IMG/VR virus record: IMGVR_UViG_3300035703_000020
Coordinates: 1 to 64,000 of that record
DNA length: 64,000 nucleotides
Reading direction: 5' to 3' (one strand)
DNA from: a virus
In this document: positions 61,935 to 64,000 of the stretch, piece by piece
Position numbering within the stretch: position 1 is the first letter of the stretch
Layout of the letters: every line of letters starts with the position of its first letter
Notes under the pieces: model-generated
The model's database searches: none
The model's input: only the letters and a program-made list of their open reading frames with translations
Told to the model about the DNA's origin: nothing
Program-made: the position numbers and the translations under genes

Positions 61935-64000
61935 ATGATCAAAGAAGTCAACATCTTCAAGGCCGGGACGCAGACCTCGGCCCAGGGGATCACCAGGGAG
62001 TTCACCAAGAGCGACCTGAAGCAGATCGCCGACTCCTACACACCCGACGTCCACGAGGCCCCGATCCGAATCGGGCACGAGGACAACGACAAGGTGCCAG
62101 CGTGGGGCTGGGTTAAAGGTGTCAAGGTGCGGGGCGACGAGCTCTTCGCCGAGATCGAGTTCTCCCCGCTCGCCGAGGAGTACATCAAGAACGGGCTGTA
62201 CAAGAAGGTCAGCGCGTCGTTCTACTCCCCAGACTCTAAAATCAACCCCGAGCCGGGCAAGTGGTCCCTGCGCCACGTGGCGCTCCTGGGAGCCCAGCCC
62301 CCGGCCGTAAAGGGCCTCAAGGGCTTCGCGTACGAGGAGGGTGCCGACGGCGTCCTCGACTTCGCTGTCGCGACGCTCTCGCCCGAAGCCGTGTTCGACG
62401 ACGAGCTCGGACCAACACTCAAGCGGGACGTGGGACCGCTGGAGATCCTTAAAGAAAAACTCGACGAGGCCCGTTCACAAATGACAGCCGAACAGCAAGC
62501 AGCCGCGCCGGAGCAGGAGCTCGAGGCGCAGACCCAACCCGAAGAGGTGACCGCCAAGGAGGAATTCGGCGAGAAGCCCGCCTTCCTGTCGAAGGGCAAG
62601 AAGGTCAAGGGCGAAAAGATGGGCGAGGAGGAGGAGTCCGACGAGGAGGAGGAGGACGACACCATGATGGCGGCCGAGATGGCCGACAGCAAGCTCCCCG
62701 ACGCCCTCAAGAAGAACGCCGCCAAGAAGATGGCCAAAAAGCGCGGGATCTCCGAGGAGGAGGCCATGGAGGAGAAGTCCGACTACGGGTCCTGCGGCAA
62801 GAAGGGCATGAGTTACGAGGAGTCAGACTCCGAGGAGCACGGCGAGTCCGAGGCGATGCACGACGGCAAGGTCAAGGGCCTGAAGGCCCCGGCCGCCAAG
62901 GGCATGTCCGGCATGTCCCCCGAGGAGGTGGACGGCGAGGGCCCCGTGGCCTCGAAGGTCAAGAAGAACGCCAAGTCCGGCGCCTGCGACCCCGAGTGCG
63001 AAGACGACGACAAGAAGTTCGAGGAGCCCACGATGGAGGCCTCCAAGCAGAAGCGCGGCACCGACGGCCTTAACAGCACCGGCGCCGGCGTCAAGGAGAC
63101 CGAGGGCGGCCCGGGCGGCCTGGTCCGCACCCGCTCCACCTCCAAGGGCGTCAACCTCGGCTTCGAGGAGGCCGACGAGCTCGAGGACGACGACGAGCAG
63201 CACGTCGAGACCGACGACAACAACTACGTCGGCAAGACCACCAAGCCCAAGCACGGCCACGACGGCAAGTCCGGCCGCAAGTCCAGCCCCTTCAACGACC
63301 AGTCCGGCCGTGGTGAGGTCGGCAAGGCCGGCGCCGACGGCGAGACCGGCCGCGGCAAGACCGGCAAGGCGCCCGAGATCAACGGCTACCCCGGCGCCAA
63401 GGGCGACGCCAGCAAGGTGGGCAAGGACGACGAGGACATGGAGGAGAACTACCACGGCAAGACCGGGAAGTCCTCCGCCCAGGACGCCGATCGCAAGAAG
63501 GTCGGTAAGCACGGGGACTCCAAGGGCTACCCCGAGAAGTACATGACCACCGGTCACGGCGGCGGCAGCGGCAAGCAGATCAAGGGCGGCAAGGTCCGCG
63601 TCATGGAGGTCAACCACTCCGAGGCCGATGACCGTCTCGGTCAGATGCTCGCCCGACTGGAGGAGCTCGAGGCCGCCAACGCCCGCCTCCGCGAGCAGGC
63701 CGAGTTCGCCGAGCGCCAGGCCAACCGCATGCGCCTGGAGCAGTTTGCCGAGGGTCTCTACGAGGCCGGCAAGCTGACCGAGGCCGTCGTCGGCATGGAC
63801 GAGCTCGTGGACTACATGGAGGGCCTCGAGCACGGCACCCTCGAGTTCGCCGAGGGCGAGAGCGCGGCCACGCCCCTGATCAAGATCCTGAGCAACCTGC
63901 CCTCGCAGGTCTGCTTCGAGGAGCTTGCCGGCGGTGAGGTCGTCGTGTCCGACGAGGCGCTCGACCCGCACGAGAGGGCGCTCAAGATGTCCAAGGAGCA
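61935..64000 (+). CDS. Prohead protease/scaffold, Mu gpI-like, 3' end cut by window
   Basis: An open frame of at least 688 residues running off the end. Residues 1-140 match the Mu-type head maturation protease: VNIFKAGTQTSAQGITREFT, IRIGHEDNDKVPAWGWVKGV, YKKVSASFYS, KWSLRHVALLGAQPPAVKGL. Then follow about 390 residues of low-complexity acidic and Lys/Gly-rich sequence (EEEESDEEEEDD, GKTGKA, GKHGDSKGYP) and a coiled coil (LGQMLARLEELEAANARLRE), typical of an internal scaffold. Protease plus scaffold in one protein is usual for Mu-like heads, but the charged middle is unusually long. Confidence 0.8.
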   Translation, partial: MIKEVNIFKAGTQTSAQGITREFTKSDLKQIADSYTPDVHEAPIRIGHEDNDKVPAWGWVKGVKVRGDELFAEIEFSPLAEEYIKNGLYKKVSASFYSPDSKINPEPGKWSLRHVALLGAQPPAVKGLKGFAYEEGADGVLDFAVATLSPEAVFDDELGPTLKRDVGPLEILKEKLDEARSQMTAEQQAAAPEQELEAQTQPEEVTAKEEFGEKPAFLSKGKKVKGEKMGEEEESDEEEEDDTMMAAEMADSKLPDALKKNAAKKMAKKRGISEEEAMEEKSDYGSCGKKGMSYEESDSEEHGESEAMHDGKVKGLKAPAAKGMSGMSPEEVDGEGPVASKVKKNAKSGACDPECEDDDKKFEEPTMEASKQKRGTDGLNSTGAGVKETEGGPGGLVRTRSTSKGVNLGFEEADELEDDDEQHVETDDNNYVGKTTKPKHGHDGKSGRKSSPFNDQSGRGEVGKAGADGETGRGKTGKAPEINGYPGAKGDASKVGKDDEDMEENYHGKTGKSSAQDADRKKVGKHGDSKGYPEKYMTTGHGGGSGKQIKGGKVRVMEVNHSEADDRLGQMLARLEELEAANARLREQAEFAERQANRMRLEQFAEGLYEAGKLTEAVVGMDELVDYMEGLEHGTLEFAEGESAATPLIKILSNLPSQVCFEELAGGEVVVSDEALDPHERALKMSKE

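Noticed and set aside
1-64000. CRISPR arrays, insertion sequences, integrase or attachment sites, rRNA genes and photosynthesis genes (psbA and others).
   Set aside because: None could be recognised on reading both strands; there are no regularly spaced direct repeats, transposase motifs or reaction-centre sequences.

Overview
The window is a 64 kb piece of a high-GC, tailed (contractile-tail) bacteriophage genome. The best-supported host is a picocyanobacterium of the high-GC Synechococcus/Cyanobium type. The evidence is a tmRNA in the circularly permuted two-piece layout known from marine picocyanobacteria, with a cyanobacterial-style tag (ANN...VAA); a cyanophage-style set of host-like genes (Hsp20, speD, Dps-like ferritin, peroxiredoxin, many 2OG-Fe(II) oxygenases); and many small proteins whose sequence style recalls cyanophage and Synechococcus protein families. 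No photosynthesis gene is present in this window. Genes are tightly packed, nearly all on the + strand, and commonly overlap by 1-4 nt (ATGA, TGATG, GTGA).

Layout. 1-4181: end of a virion protein and a tail-fibre cassette with two glycine-rich adhesin paralogues. 4248-11165: accessory metabolic block (nucleotidyltransferase, four 2OG-Fe(II) oxygenases, Dps, primase-like protein, speD) with the only two minus-strand genes, Hsp20 and a lysozyme/C39-like endolysin. 11227-17711: 5'-3' exonuclease, DUF932 protein, two more oxygenases and small proteins. 17708-21906: an array of paralogous small proteins of three families, visibly less GC-rich than the flanks. 21903-34769: many small proteins, an HNH endonuclease that appears to have disrupted an RlpA-like gene, a GyrA/ParC-like topoisomerase subunit, and a peroxiredoxin. 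34776-37156: stable-RNA region (five good tRNAs, several truncated tRNA-like elements, tmRNA, an unidentified structured segment) plus a secreted tail-lysozyme-like protein. 37172-49182: DNA-base-modification candidate (alpha-GPT-like), RNA ligase, three phosphoesterases, a polynucleotide-kinase-like protein and an MBD4-like glycosylase. 49208-54194: a family A DNA polymerase strikingly like mitochondrial Pol gamma, a dNMP-kinase-like protein and a ThyA-family enzyme carrying the Asp that marks dCMP hydroxymethylases. 54242-64000: virion morphogenesis genes: tail-assembly chaperone with a canonical -1 frameshift site, tail completion protein, LysM-like protein, very large tail sheath, gp25-like baseplate protein, Mu-type portal, and a Mu-gpI-like protease/scaffold cut by the window end.

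How it fits together. The hydroxymethylase, dNMP-kinase-like enzyme, alpha-GPT-like protein and a mismatch-type glycosylase suggest that this phage makes and manages modified DNA bases. The RNA ligase, P-loop kinase and calcineurin-type phosphatase are the three activities of the bacterial Pnkp end-healing/sealing enzyme as separate genes, next to a phage tRNA/tmRNA supply that may need such repair. Gene expression shows an unusual regularity: a family of intergenic promoters puts a TATGAT-like -10 box exactly 6 nt before the start codon of about ten genes, predicting leaderless mRNAs, and ten elements carry a GCGCACACC-like box exactly 37 nt upstream of the -10 box. All functional calls come from reading the sequence and recalled family motifs; no database search was run.
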